A DNA stretch of 64,000 nt from Pyxicephalus adspersus (Eukaryota > Chordata > Amphibia > Anura > Pyxicephalidae), in contig NC_092862.1 in assembly GCF_032062135.1 (NCBI RefSeq), forward strand, positions 64,723,187 to 64,787,186. Direction: 5' to 3'. The notes beneath the pieces are model-generated. The model saw nothing but the letters and a program-made list of their open reading frames with translations, searched no databases and was not told the DNA's origin. The position numbers and the translations under genes were made by a program. Shown here piece after piece: positions 22,906-35,171 of this stretch (positions within the stretch are counted from its first letter, which is position 1; the number at the start of each line of letters is the position of its first letter).

Positions 22906-25611
22906 GCAAAAAAACATAATTCAGTATCCATTGATATTTCAAACTTCTGATATAGAATAATTTTCCAATTAAATTCCAGTATTTCAAATTTCCATCTTGT
23001 GTAACAGGTTACTAAAAACAACCAGGGGTTCACTTTAAGAAGACTTAGAATGATTGTTTCAGTAAATCTCTCAAAATGTCAGGTCATTTGCATGGTGGTA
23101 TTTGCAATGGGTTCATCATATTACAGAATGTGCATAAATCTAAATACAATGCATTAGGGGAAATGTATACATATTTAATTTCACATTAACTCTAGTAGCT
23201 ATTTCAAAATATTTATGATCACAGTTCTACTGGCAGTTTTGTAAATTACACTCTTGGTTTAATTGTAATTCTTTGCATTGCAGTAGCAATAGATATATTT
23301 GGAAATTTAGGCAACAAGCCCAAAAAATGACATCTTCAATGAAAAATTGATTACCATACTAACTACTTTTTCAATACAAATAGCACAATGCAGTGATAAA
23401 TAATGAACAGACAGGTTTTAAAAAAGCTTGACCAGAATCTGAAATGCTTTGCAGTACTACTACTTCAGCCATTGTCTAAGGTACATATTACAGAAATAAT
23501 TTAGGCATTTTTTTATCTGGGTAAAAAAGGCAAATGTACATTTAAACACTGAAATTTCAGAATTTTAAGGCAGCTTACTTTGTGATATATCAAAGAGGTG
23601 ATTTACTGATGTTCAATGGCATGATCATGAAATAACTTTATGTTATTTAAACAAGGAATGTCCCTAGCTTGTTGAGTTGAGCAATGATGGGTCTAATTCA
23701 CTTCTTTTCACTTTGGTTAATCACACTATTGACTGTGGAAAAATAAAGCAAAGAAAGTACAGTCAATCCAAGGTAACAATCATTATGCTAGCAAGTTATC
23801 TCTTCTATATTTATATTACATATAAAGATTTGTAAATTACTTAGTAGGTAGATGAAGTAGAAGCAGCTCAGTGTAATGTACCTACTTCTGTTTATCAACT
23901 GTTGATGTTAAAGTGTTTTCTGACAATTTGAGCTTTCACACATCTTTACCTTTTGTGAATCAGGTAATATTATTTTGTAAAAATGATTTTCATTAACTAA
24001 ATCTGATTACTAAATATAATATGTACTTTGTCCCATTTATAATGATACTAAATTTACGATACTAGTACATATCAAGATACAATTATTTACAATTTGAAAA
24101 AATACTGTTAATTTGTTGGCTCATTTTTAATGCCTATAAATACAATATAACATTACATTGTATTTCTAAATAAAGTTCCTTTACAGTGTTCTGAAAATTT
24201 TCAAACATTACTGCTATTATTTGTTAAAAATCTTGTATGCTGACCGCACTTAAACTGAAACTATTTATGGGTGAAAAATGACAATAAAATGGTTCTGAAG
24301 GATGTTGTGTTATGTTTTTCCTTATTTTATTATCCTTATTGGAGCATTTTATTTTAGTATTTGTGTTGTTATTTTATGTTTTATTAAAAAAAAAAACTTT
24401 AGGAAATAAATGTAAAACTTTTTGCGTATTTTACTAAAATTAAATAACTTTATCACATCTTTTGTAATTACATGGTTCAATTTATCAACATATCGTCAAG
24501 TTTAGGTATTTTCTAAGTATTTTCTCTTGTTGAACATTTGTTTTTGTGTCCTACTATTGTATGGATGTTTTCCCTGTGAATTACCAAATCAGTAGATCTA
24601 CCTACTCTTAATTAAAAAGCTCCCTTTTGTCTTCTGTTTCTGCCCTACCTATTTATCCTATTTGAGAATGTTCTTACTTTCCATTCTACTATCCTGTAGT
24701 ATAATTGATTCTATTCTAGATACATTTTCTTCCCTTCCCTCCAGTGCCTAATTGAACATCAAAAATCTCCTCAATTCTGTGAAAAGCTACAAATGTTTAT
24801 TACTTAGCAGCTGCTTCAATTGATCTTCTAATTCTCATGTTTCCATCTATTACAGTTAACTTCTTCTGTGTCCCATCAATTGTCAGTAGCAAAGCATTGA
24901 AGCAATTGAATTGGACAAACTTTATATTCTTCTTCTAATCTGTGATAATGACTATCTAGTAAAATTATTGTGTTGTATGTTGTAGTCAAAGTGATTGTAG
25001 CCATTTTTGTGCACTTGCAACATCAGCAGAATAAGTAATCTGTGATTTTCCATTTGCATTAATAGTCAAACCATCAGGACAAGCCTTTGTTGGTTACCCC
25101 AATTCTTCTCTGGTCCAAACAGCACTAACACACCTACTCATGCCTCATTGTTAGTGAAAATAAAAAAGGGTCACAGACAGTACTCAAATCTATTGACACT
25201 TCAAGAGGGTAATTTACTTGCAAAAAGTCTCTACTTCCAGATTTGCTGTTTTTTATTTCTATCATATCCTCTCAGTAATTCATAATCACTTTCTCAGTCT
25301 TTTGTTATAAAAGAGTACAAGTGCTTAAGGCCAAACAATGTCACAATTCAAAATAAACCTCCCAGTTTGGATGATGGAATGTGCTTCAGTCTCACCCTTC
25401 AACTCATATTAACTGCATGAACTATGGGTGTCATTTTACCACTCTGCCACCTTTTATTTCTATGCTGTCAACAACAGTTTGACAACTGTTTTGTCATGCA
25501 GTTGAATGAACCATAACCACACAACAATCCACAACAATTACAACCAAAGTGTGTAAAAAAATGGTTCCCAACTGCTCCTTTTCAGGTAAATGAGAGCATT
25601 TGGGAGCGTGA
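22906..25611. other. AT-rich non-coding stretch
   Basis: No gene or repeat family recognised. It includes short A and T runs (for example near 24385). Confidence 0.4.
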
Positions 25612-26090
25612 TTAACCTCCTGGGCGGTTCATTTCTGTCCAGACTTATATGTCTTAAAGCGGTACATTGTTTTTTATGAAATTTTATTTTACAGTATAAT
25701 ATAATAGTATGAGTATTTTAACCTTCCTAGCGGTAACCGCAAGTGTGACTCTGGGTAGAAAAAAGTTGCTAAAAGCGGTAACCCCGAGCCACACTCGGGG
25801 TCGGTAGGAAAACCTATGGGAAGGTTAGTAAATACAGCGCTTACCTGATCCGCCGGCATCCCGCGTGGTCCATCGCCACGATCCCTGTCTTTTTCCTTCT
25901 TCCCCCGGCGTCTTCTGCACATGATGAGTCACTGGGGAGTTCCCGGTGATGTCGGTGCGTGTGTACGTTGCCAAAACTGTAAAAATAATATTAACTATTA
26001 TGTTAAACTGTAAAACAAATTTTCATTAAAAACAATGTACTGCTTTTAGACATATTAAACTGGACAGAAATGAACCGCTAGGGAGGTTAA
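25612..26090. mobile_element. TTAA-flanked MITE with long terminal inverted repeats
   Basis: The left end TTAACCTCCTGGGCGGTTCA and right end TGAACCGCTAGGGAGGTTAA are inverted copies. The similarity continues inward for roughly 100 bp (TTTCTGTCCAG..., GCGGTACATTG...). TTAA at both outer ends suggests piggyBac-type integration. The interior contains a second unit beginning AACCTTCCTAGCGGTAACCG with the GC-rich core also found at 3732-4265, so this may be one element nested in a relative. No transposase frame. Confidence 0.8.
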
Positions 26091-26158
26091 AGTTTGGAAC
26101 ACAAAATCATGTCAAAATAACAAACTAAGTACATTTAAAAATATATATATTTTAAATA

Positions 26159-26159
<1 letters not shown>

Positions 26160-26204
<45 letters not shown>
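26160..26204. repeat. (AT)n microsatellite
   Basis: About 45 bp of almost pure AT repeat followed by a T run, between two TTAA-type elements. Confidence 0.95.
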
Positions 26205-26208
<4 letters not shown>

Positions 26209-26224
26209 TATATATTATACTCAC

Positions 26225-26589
26225 ACTAATAAATTATAGTACTGCTTTTAGCCATATCAATCCACTGTATTGCATTCAATACAGTTATTTTGTACATTTA
26301 TTGAATGCAATACAAATTTTAGATTTGAAATTCCCGCCGAGCCCCCGACGCAATGGCCACACGTACCGTCATCACAGGGAACTCCCGGTGACTCATCAGA
26401 TGCGGAGTACACCGGCCGGAGGAAGCGAGAAGATGGAGATTGCGAAGGAGGACGCCGGCGAATCAGGTAAGGCTGTATTTATCATTATTTTACATTGTTT
26501 TAGCTACCCCGAGTGTGACTCAGAATTACCACTTTCAGCATCTTTTTTTACCCCGAGTAACACTCAAGGTTACTGCTGGGGAGGTTAAG
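26225..26589. mobile_element. TTAA-type element fragment, inverse orientation
   Basis: Inverse of the core at 3840-4040: CCACTGTATTGCATTCAATACA, then CCGGTGACTCATCAGATGCG and GAATCAGGTAAGGCTGTATT. The right end is TACTGCTGGGGAGGTTAA. The left end dissolves into the AT microsatellite. Confidence 0.7.
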
Positions 26590-27360
26590 CCTGCAGTAGA
26601 ATACTGTGGTCAGCTGCAAATCAGAAATGGCACTTTTTGCTTTATATTTATTACTTTTAATAGGATCAATGTGTTATTTAGGTCTGTTCTAGAGCAGAGC
26701 AGAACTATATGTGTTCAAGAATAGTCCAGGACCACATTCTGCTTTCTCAGGGATGACACAGTTTTGTCGATCTTGGTGCCTATTCATCTAATTCTTAGAT
26801 GTGTTCACAAATGCTTCACACTGCTCAGTTACCAGCTAGAGCTTTTTACGTTTTGACTTTGTATAAAATTAGAGTATTGCAGTCTGGAGAGAGAAGATTG
26901 AGGAAATACTTCCACCTGCCTGCAGCAGACTGATGATATCCAGGCAAGTTACTTGGCTGGCATTTAAGGACTTGTCTTGAAAGGAGTGATATGTATTAAT
27001 GAAATATGGAGCTATTAAGAGCATTTATATTCCCGCTGTACATTGTGACATGTCAAAGTTACTAAGCAGTCTATTTTAAAGAGGGATTGAACTATAGGAA
27101 CTGCGGCCAAAAGATGTAATGTACTATCCATCTGTGTTATTTACCCATCTCTGTGCTGTTTTACTTTACCTATTACTTATTTTGTCTGCTTTGTTCTGCA
27201 CTGTATCTTTGTGTTGGGGTGGATTTTGGTAGAGGCAGGGCTTTGCTTGTCAGAACCTCCAGCAAAAAAAACACTGAACAGTGAGTGACACCACCAAATC
27301 ACACTCCAATTTTCTCAAACTAGAAGTCATCTCACACTGCACATATAAAAAGAGGTTATA

Positions 27361-27431
27361 CAAACAGACATGTCTAGGCAAACACATGCGCAAACAGACA
27401 TGTCTAAGCAAACACATGTGCAAACACATGG
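27361..27431. repeat. 30-bp tandem repeat, two and a third units
   Basis: Units at 27361-27390 and 27391-27420 differ at two positions (AGGCAAACACATGCG versus AAGCAAACACATGTG); a third, partial unit follows. Confidence 0.9.
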
Positions 27432-27563
27432 CTAAAAGGAAGCAGGGGCTGCTGCTATATAGTTCTGGCTGCTGCAAAAGACATTGCTGGACAGAATAAA
27501 CAGTGTTTTATAGTGCGTTGGTGCACAGCACGGGATCGACGGACAGATAAGCATTTCCTAACA
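27432..27563 (+). mobile_element. 3' end of a solo-LTR family member
   Basis: AAGCAGGGGCTGCTGCTATA, GACATTGCTGGACAGAATAA, GTGCACAGCACGGGATCGAC and the terminus GCATTTCCTAACA match the right ends of the LTRs at 19508 and 40859. No left end was found, so this copy is 5'-truncated or rearranged through the adjacent tandem repeat. Confidence 0.7.
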
Positions 27564-29242
27564 TTAATTGTGTAAATTTATGTTCTATTGAAGGGGTAAA
27601 AAAAGCTTTTATATTTGGGGAGATGTATCTACATTCGGGCAGATTTATTCACACTGGTACTTCTTTAATACTTTCCAAACATATCTGTGAATTCTCTAGA
27701 AATCGTAATAGATATTTCATATTGTATGTTATCAGTAAAAAAAAATAAACAAAAATCTAAAATTCTGTAACCATGTTTTTGAAGTTTTTTTTTAACAAAG
27801 CTTGAACATTGATATTCTATTTTCCTATTACTAGACTATAAGAAGATACATTATTGATGCTGCTGCCATGATATAAAAAACAAATATGCTTTCTTGAGGG
27901 TAATACATTAAGCATAGTGGAAAAATTAATTGTTTTCATCTGGAAAACTGTGTATTTTTCTTCAGTTTTTCCATGGAAATACATTAAGTCATTTGTAAGC
28001 TATATAAAACTCTCCAGGGTATGTCGATTCTAATAAATATCCTGCCAGTGAAAAATTGAGTTGGTTGCCTTTTTGTAATTTAAAAGACTTTATGGTGATT
28101 TCTTTCCTTCCTAATTTTCAGCTCTGTGTTCCAGTACCATTCATTAGAAGCCTGGTTAAAAATGTGATTAATTTTGTCATTATTTATATAACAAGCAACA
28201 GAAATAGAGCATCGCTGAGTACAAACGACCAGTTATGCTGTCCTTTTTGGCACTTTTGTAAAAGCTAATTATACAGTTAGTGAATCTGGATGAATTCCTG
28301 CTTTCTAGAAGGATGATTGTTAACCGTAATATAGAGAAAGTCACTGTTTGGAAGCAGAGAACAGAATTAAAAAGCCATGACAATAAAGACTGTTGCCCTT
28401 AAAGTAATGATCATATATTTATTTCTGCAGGGATACAAGATTTATGTTTTTTAGCCTCATTCTTACTTGTTCAGTTTGCCAAAATACAGTTAAATTATTT
28501 CATGTTATCATGAAAGAATTTATTAATATACATTTGCCTATATTCAGATGCCAAATGTTACCCAAAAACTTACATCCAATTAAAGAAGGTCAAACATGTT
28601 TATGGATTTGGCCTTTGATCCAAGTTATTCATATGTTGCAAAAGCAAAGCAATAAAAGCCCATTGAATAAAAACTACTAAGTAACCAAGTAAGTATGATA
28701 AATATATGACATATATATTTGGAACTACAATATTTTTATTCAATGCATTCTTTCCTTCAGAATATATATAAAGCTTGTTTTTTTCAGTATTTTAAGTCAT
28801 TGTTCATTTAACCATGTTTTTCCAAAACCCATACACTATGAATGGGTCTGAAGATAAGCAATCAGTAGTACGAGTTAGAAACAGGAGAGGGGTGAATAGA
28901 GGTGCGAAGTGAAAAATGGTATAATGGTGGAGGGTGCTCAAGGAGGAGCAGCTTAAAAGGGAGAGTAACTGGAGAAGAATTGATTTGATGGTAAAGCTGA
29001 TAGAGAATCCGCTTTACTATAGGTAGGTCAGGAGGACACTGGCAGGCTGGGCTAGGAGATGACAGAGGAGTAGCTGGGTGGCAGAGATCTTAAAGGGAGT
29101 GGATTGATGGAGGAAAAGGGGAGAGGAAAGACCATAGGCAGCTTACAGGCTATGTGTTGGACACTTGAAGAGACATTGCTGCTGCCTTCTTGATGGAATC
29201 AGCAACCAGATCAAATATTTAGAGCTAAGCTGAAGACTGCAT
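27564..29242. other. Non-coding stretch with a purine-rich segment
   Basis: No gene recognised. 28870-29160 is strongly G/A-rich on the plus strand (GGAGGGTGCTCAAGGAGGAG and similar). It may be an old repeat but matches nothing else in the window. Confidence 0.4.
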
Positions 29243-29308
29243 GGGCCTGATTTATTAGGAGAGAATACAATTTCATCAGTAAAGCTGGGCAATTAATAAA
29301 TCAGGCCC
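29243..29308. mobile_element. Hairpin MITE, internally deleted (66 bp)
   Basis: Both termini are intact (GGGCCTGATTTATTA and TTAATAAATCAGGCCC) but nearly all the interior is missing. The remainder keeps TTTCATCAGTAAAGCTGGG. Confidence 0.8.
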
Positions 29309-29709
29309 TATGTTTCAAACATTTTCTTGATTATTAAAATTTAACTGAAACAAAGATTATTTTAGACATAGATAATACACATAGATTCCTAAAAAAAAGT
29401 AAACACTGGTGACTCTGCTAATAGGTTTTATATTGCTATTGATATTCTAAAGGCTAAAAGAATGTATATGATTAGTGTTTTAGAAATATTTAACGTGGCA
29501 TAAGAATTAAGGCAATCTCTGGGGATACAGGTAAGATTGCTTGGGTATCTGAGTGAATTAGGATAAAACTCCTCATCTCAAACTCAAACTTACAGGAGTT
29601 TATTAAAACCTCTGAAGAACTACATAGGCAGCAAGATCCATTTGATCATGTTATTTCATGCCTGTATTTGAATTTTATCCTTTATTGGGATATAGGTACA
29701 AGTTGGGTA

Positions 29710-30905
29710 TATCTCTTTTAACCTCTGAATGGGAGAAATGCCTCTCCACTGCAAAACACAAGAAAAGAAAGACACAAAGATACAAGACATAAGAAAACAC
29801 TACAAAATACTTTTTCAATGTTAACAGTGCCCTGCAGATATTCATTGCTTCGCCCCTACATTTCGGATGTATGCCGGCGCTGTCAATCTCAAAGAGGTAC
29901 TTTATTGCATATATGGTGGGAGTGTCCAGCTATCCATAAGCTATAGGACGATGTTCTTATCATCTATATTAAATTTACTGATTCTTTCATTACTAACACT
30001 CCAACTTTTACCTTATTATCGATCATACCAGGGTCTAAAAATCAATCAAACATGAGGTTTTGAGACAGCGCAATGATCCCTAGACATTGGTGCTCTTGCT
30101 TTTCCCCCTCTATTAGGGAGGGGTTTGAGGAACTTGAACTTATTGATCATATGGACCACTTTGTGGCTTTGGACACTTTAGATAAATATATAGCTACGTG
30201 GGCAGGATGGGTGATCTTAAAAATGTCTCCCAGATTTAAAGACTGTTTTTTGAAATAATTTATCAATAGGAAAACATTTTTCTCAATTCATGGGTATTGA
30301 TTCTCTATATCGTGTTGGTAGGTGCATGAATGCCCCAGCTTTCTCTTTTTTGTTATTTTTCTTATAACTTTTCTTGTTCCTCTCTTCTTTGTTTTTCCTT
30401 GGTATTTGTGGGGCTTTAGACCTTATGTCTATTTGTACCTTTGCCCTTGCCCCTTTTGTTTAAATTCTTGTTTTTTTTTTAGCAGCCAACATTTTTAGCA
30501 CACTTTTTAGATAAAGGTTGTTCTAGTATGGCTTCACTTATGGTTTGGTCCCCTACCTGTCCATTTGTTTACCTAGGCTCTTAACTGTATAATAATTGCT
30601 CCACATTGTGGTAGATAGATTAATGTCCGAGCTTTAGGTGTTACCATATATTTTTATATTTATTTTCTATTATATTATTAGACTTTGTTGAACTCTGTTT
30701 TAGTGCTGCCTTGATTCAGCTGTTTTTCCTTTTTGTGATTGTGTATTTTCATGCATTGTTTTTTCATGCAAGTGTGCATTTTAAATCTTGTAAAACAGAT
30801 TTAAAGCAAAGAAAACATTTTTGAAATCAGTTAAGTTCTGTGTTCCAGTCAGTAGTTGGTTATCTTACTTATGTGAACCCAATAAAGATGTAATAAAAAT
30901 TTATT
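29710..30905 (+). pseudogene. L1/Tx1-like LINE ORF2 C-terminus and 3' region
   Basis: Across two frames: SEWEKCLSTAKHK (near 29725-29765), SALQIF, then a Cys-rich stretch VCRRCQSQRGTLLHIWWECP (29866-29925). This is the C-terminal Cys/His motif of L1-clade ORF2, also seen in the copy at 52780-52830. The frame 30073-30258 (HMDHFVALDTLDKYIATWA) is the tail. The 3' region runs to AATAAAGATGTAATAAAAAT (30880-30900). 5'-truncated, with frameshifts and stops. Confidence 0.7.
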
Positions 30906-31134
30906 TAGAACCAACAAAGAGGAAAAAATTGGAAAAAACATTCACACAGTAACTTGCTTTTTTTTAAACTTTTTAGGTAAATCTTTGTCAAAATTATTAA
31001 CCTAGATTTAATTCAGGTATATAAAAGTCAGTACCATTTAACAAATATCAAACTTACAATCTACCCATACTCTGGTGTTTAAAGACCATTAAGGAGCATA
31101 TGCTTTATTTGTTGTGTACTTAGATTCCCTACAG

Positions 31135-31285
31135 GGTATCATATTGCGTATTGTCCAATTAACACTGTTGGAATTACAACCATGTTTTTATATATTGTTT
31201 ATAAATAAAGGTTCTTTTAAACGTTTTTCAATACCCTGTTTGCCAGAAAAAGCCATCTTCTCTTTCCTCTATTCTTATACTATAA
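31135..31285 (+). mobile_element. Penelope-like element tail fragment
   Basis: AATAAAG (31204), about 47 bp, then AGAAAAAGCCATCTTCTCTT and a pyrimidine-rich CCTCTATTCTTA. The same order is seen at the ends of the PLE terminal repeats at 11180-11274 and 61227-61310. The hammerhead-like part is absent. Confidence 0.5.
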
Positions 31286-31372
31286 TTATTTATAGCTTGG
31301 CAACTACTACAGTAGTCCTTAAGGGAACTCCTATAGGAAAAAACTTTCCAGCTTTGTTGTCCAAATATCAAG

Positions 31373-31900
31373 ATTGTCGCACTTAGACAGAAGTAAGGGG
31401 GCACAGCGGCTTGCTCAATGGTGGTGTGAGTCCTAAGGCACAAGGTGCAGAGTCATGGGAGTCTCCAAAGTCATAGGGAAATACAGGAGACACATGAATA
31501 CACTGGTGGCATAGATGACACTGGGGTCACCAAAGACACAGGAAGAGACAGTAAACATGGGTGACACAGGGGGTCACAAAAGACCAAAGAAATGCAAGAG
31601 ACACAGAAAACACTGGAGGCACAGGAAAAGCACAAGGGAGCAGACTGGGAAACAACTGACTGGGCTAACAAGGGGTTAGCACAGGAGTATGATTGCGAAA
31701 CACTTAATCAAGCAACAGGGTAATAGGAAATGCTCTGCAGAGCTAGGGGCTTGGCAGAAATCTAGAGACACATTGCTGGAACACTGAGCCAGCTAAAAAG
31801 CCAAGGGCTATTAAGAGGCTATCTCCTGAATGGCTGATGGGAGGGGTGATGTTGATTTAACCTGGAAGAGCAGAGTCAGAACTTCCTGCATGCACAGGAG
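31373..31900. repeat. GC-richer, GACACA-rich repeat, possibly an LTR fragment
   Basis: The base composition shifts sharply. GACACA/CACTGG-type words recur imperfectly at 31480-31630, followed by CTGGGCTAACAAGGGGTTAG and AAGAGGCTATCTCCTGAATG. The texture resembles the solo LTRs of this window but termini and duplications were not found. Confidence 0.35.
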
Positions 31901-34900
31901 AGAAACACTGGCACTTTATTGAAGAAGTAAGTGTGAAAAAAATCCTCAGGCACACATAGCAAATAAAGTTTTTAAAGTACCCAAGGAGCTGAAAGTACCC
32001 GTGGTGTTCTGATATACAAAAATAATTTATTTTCAGAAAGTCATCCTGCATATCTGCATACCTCAATTATTGGAGATGGGGTTCAAAGGTAATAGTTAGG
32101 AACCTTTCAGTGCCTGCTCTAAATTCCTGTTACTGCTGGTAATCTTTATTTAATAGAAAGTTTTGCTTTTATGGAAACTTTATAAATATCAGTCAGTCTT
32201 ACCTTCCTTTGAAAGACTACATTCTTACAAGTTACAACATTCTTTATGGCTTACCTAGTTTGATTAAACCTGACAGGGGATGCAGTGACTGAAATAATTC
32301 ACAAGGTTTGATTTACTACAGCCTATATGTATACACAGGTGCATCAATTATGCATGGATTCTCAAATAATATTCTCACAGTAATTACTATTATGTTCATG
32401 CTATTGCCATGGCAAGCATATGTACATAACGTGCTGCGGCTGGAAATAGAAGCTCCAATAACAAATATCAGTATATTTGCATTTTTGCTTCAACAGCACA
32501 TTGTACCCTTGTTTTGTACCCATTGCTTTGCTTAGCATATGCACAGATTATTGCTTAGTAAGCTACCTAAATGTAAAAAACAAAAAAAAAATTGTCCCCA
32601 AAGTATTTAAAGTAAAAAAAAAAAAAAAAACAATACCCCCCCCCCTTCTAAAAATTCTATTAACACCCCTAAAGCAAAACCCCATTTTTCAAAGGGAAGC
32701 CTCACAGAGAAAAATTAAAATAAATGACAAAACGACTACTACCACTACTAATAATAGTAATAAAAAAGCAGCAAATGTTTTTTTTTGCCCCAAAGTAATA
32801 TTAGCATTCAGAAATACAGTTTTCTCACTTTGGTAAAATATAGGGGTTTATTGATCATTATGCCGGAGTTCTGACACAAGTCAACATTCCTTAGTGTAGA
32901 ATCTTCCAGATCCAAGTCTTTTCATTATTACAGTGATTATTTCTCTATTAAAGAAAGTATGGTGAATTTCAGATTCACTGTTTAATAAATAGATCCCTTA
33001 GTATGAAAGACATAGTAGTTTACAGTTTCTGGATAGCATTTTTTTAACGGTATGCAATTTAATGAGAATATCACATATTGCCTGTTTTAGTATTATAATG
33101 TACATAAGAATTATAGTCCAGTAAGTGGCTCATCTGGATTAATGCATTACAGTGCATTAGAGTGCATTAAGTTCCACTTTGGAGTTTGCATGATCAGGCA
33201 GATAATTGTTGCAGAAAGGGAAAGGCAATGTCTCTTCTGCAATAATGTGTATTACCTTCCTCATCGCTCCAAGTTTCCAGGCTCCTGGTTGCCAGGGAAA
33301 CCCAGACATTCTGGCTTCCCTTGCATGTGGCGGGATAAATGAACACCTGTGCATCGTGCGGGAAGTTATGTCATCCCAGCACTGCCAATCAAGATGGCCA
33401 AAGATTGCCCTGAAGTACAACAAGGGAAGAAAGATGGCAGTGCTGGAACGCAGGTGAGCCACGTGGATTTAGTTCTTTAACAGTGCATTGGTGCATATTT
33501 TGACATGTGAATCTTACATATTCTGATGCTTATTGTATGTTGTCATATTATCGCTGGAATGCTAATTTATGAACAGCAGAGCATAAAAGACTTACCCATG
33601 GAAATGTTCACCAGTGGGCCATTAATACATATAATAATATAATTTTTGTGGAAAATGCATATTTTCACAGAAATGCAGACATTTTATCTGAAATACGGGA
33701 CACAATGAGCAAAACCAAACTATTCTTTTTTAGAGCAAATGCAAAAAAATAGGCAAAAGACCTACTTCCATAGGTGACCATGCTAAATACAATTTTAATA
33801 AATACCATTTATTAAGGAGAGGGGCTTTTCATGCAGGTTCAAGGATGACATTGAAAATACACAAATCTTTTTAAAAAAAATAGTGGGGTTAGCCCTAAAT
33901 GTTAAGCAGACCCTTATCCAGGCTTGCAGCCTAGGTAGCCAGAAAAAAGGAGAGAATCACATTCCTGGAGAATGACCCCACTTCCTGCATCATACCAGGC
34001 CGGTTGGATTCTTATAATGTTATAAAGTTTTTGTGCTACAGTAATAGCATAGGGAATGATAGAAAACTGATAGAAACTAAAAGAAGAGGTACGTTGGGCA
34101 TTTTGCAATAGAAAAGTGGCACATGGTAGAATTAATGGAAACTAGTGGAAATTCAGTTATAGCGAAAAAACATTCTTTTGTCAGTGAAAGTGATTATGTT
34201 TGAATGGGGCGATATTCCTTACTCTTCTAGCATTCCTGATCATCTCCTACAGCATGACTGTAGTCTTTTACAGTATTTTACCACATTAACGGACGTAATA
34301 TGTTATGCTAGTTGTTATGTGTTGCCAGGGACCACACTTGAGCTCCCTATTTCAAAGAAAATGACCACCACTGAACTAGCCCAGATTGAGGTACATGTTC
34401 AGATATTCATTTAGCTTTGGAGAAATGGTCTTTTTTTAATTTGAAACAGTATATGAAACTAGAACAAACTTTGCTTTAAATTGCTCTTTTCAATGATTTG
34501 ACTTCCAGGATTTAATATTGTAGTTGGAGCTGTGTGATTTCTACTTATAATGTTTCTAAATTGATGTTTAATTAGCTAACCATAGCTGTGAGCCACTAGA
34601 CTAATTCCCTGCTAGCTCTATTGAGTGCAATAATACAGTGGCACAAAGCACGTGGCATGAAAGGAGAGTTAACAGATACCACATAGCAGTATTTTTATTG
34701 AAGCGATTGACACAATAGTCAAATGTAAGGGAGAAGGAGCAAAATCCCTTAATTTTTGGTTGCATGCTGGCTGTAATGCCCGTTAATGCTGGCTGTTAAA
34801 TGCCCGCTGGCTGTAATGTTTTTTTTCTTATTATATTATACTGATCAGAGATGCCAGGTGAAATCACCAAGTGTATTTTGCCTGACATAATCCTATAATA

Positions 34901-34974
34901 CCTTATTGTAACTACATTGAACAGGAACTAGCTTGAGTTTGGTACCATTGCTACACTGGCCTTTTTCCTTTAGC
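31901..34974. other. Non-coding stretch
   Basis: Mostly AT-rich. 32580-32650 holds A and C homopolymer runs. 33140-33480 is GC-richer and bounded by similar words (CAGTGCATTAGAGTGCATT, and AACAGTGCATTGGTGCAT), so it may be an unrecognised MITE. 34763-34820 has a short degenerate tandem repeat. Confidence 0.4.
34763..34820. repeat. Short degenerate tandem repeat (GCTGGCTGTAATGCCCG)
   Basis: Three imperfect units of about 20-30 bp built on GCTGGCTGTWATGCCCGTTA. Confidence 0.7.
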
Positions 34975-35171
34975 TGACACTTATTGAGATGGAAATGATA
35001 AATTTTGAGCAGTGAAGCTGGGTGATCCAGCAAACCTGAATGGATTTCTTCAAAGTCATAGCAAATGTTTTGAATCCTGGACCAGATCCACTTCAGGTTT
35101 GCTGGATCACCCAGCTTCACCGATTAAAGTGTATCCTCTCCAGCATTGGAGAGCTTTAATAAATCAGGCCC
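34975..35171. mobile_element. Hairpin MITE, left end eroded
   Basis: AAGCTGGGTGATCCAGCAAA and the complementary TTTGCTGGATCACCCAGCTT form the stem. The right end AGCTTTAATAAATCAGGCCC is intact. The left terminus is degraded. Confidence 0.8.

Noticed and set aside
27361..27431. CRISPR-like array
   Set aside because: The repeats are contiguous without spacers; this is a simple tandem repeat in eukaryotic DNA.
32477..32836. 119-codon plus-strand frame
   Set aside because: Mostly Lys/Thr/Asn from A and C homopolymer tracts; no sign of a real protein.
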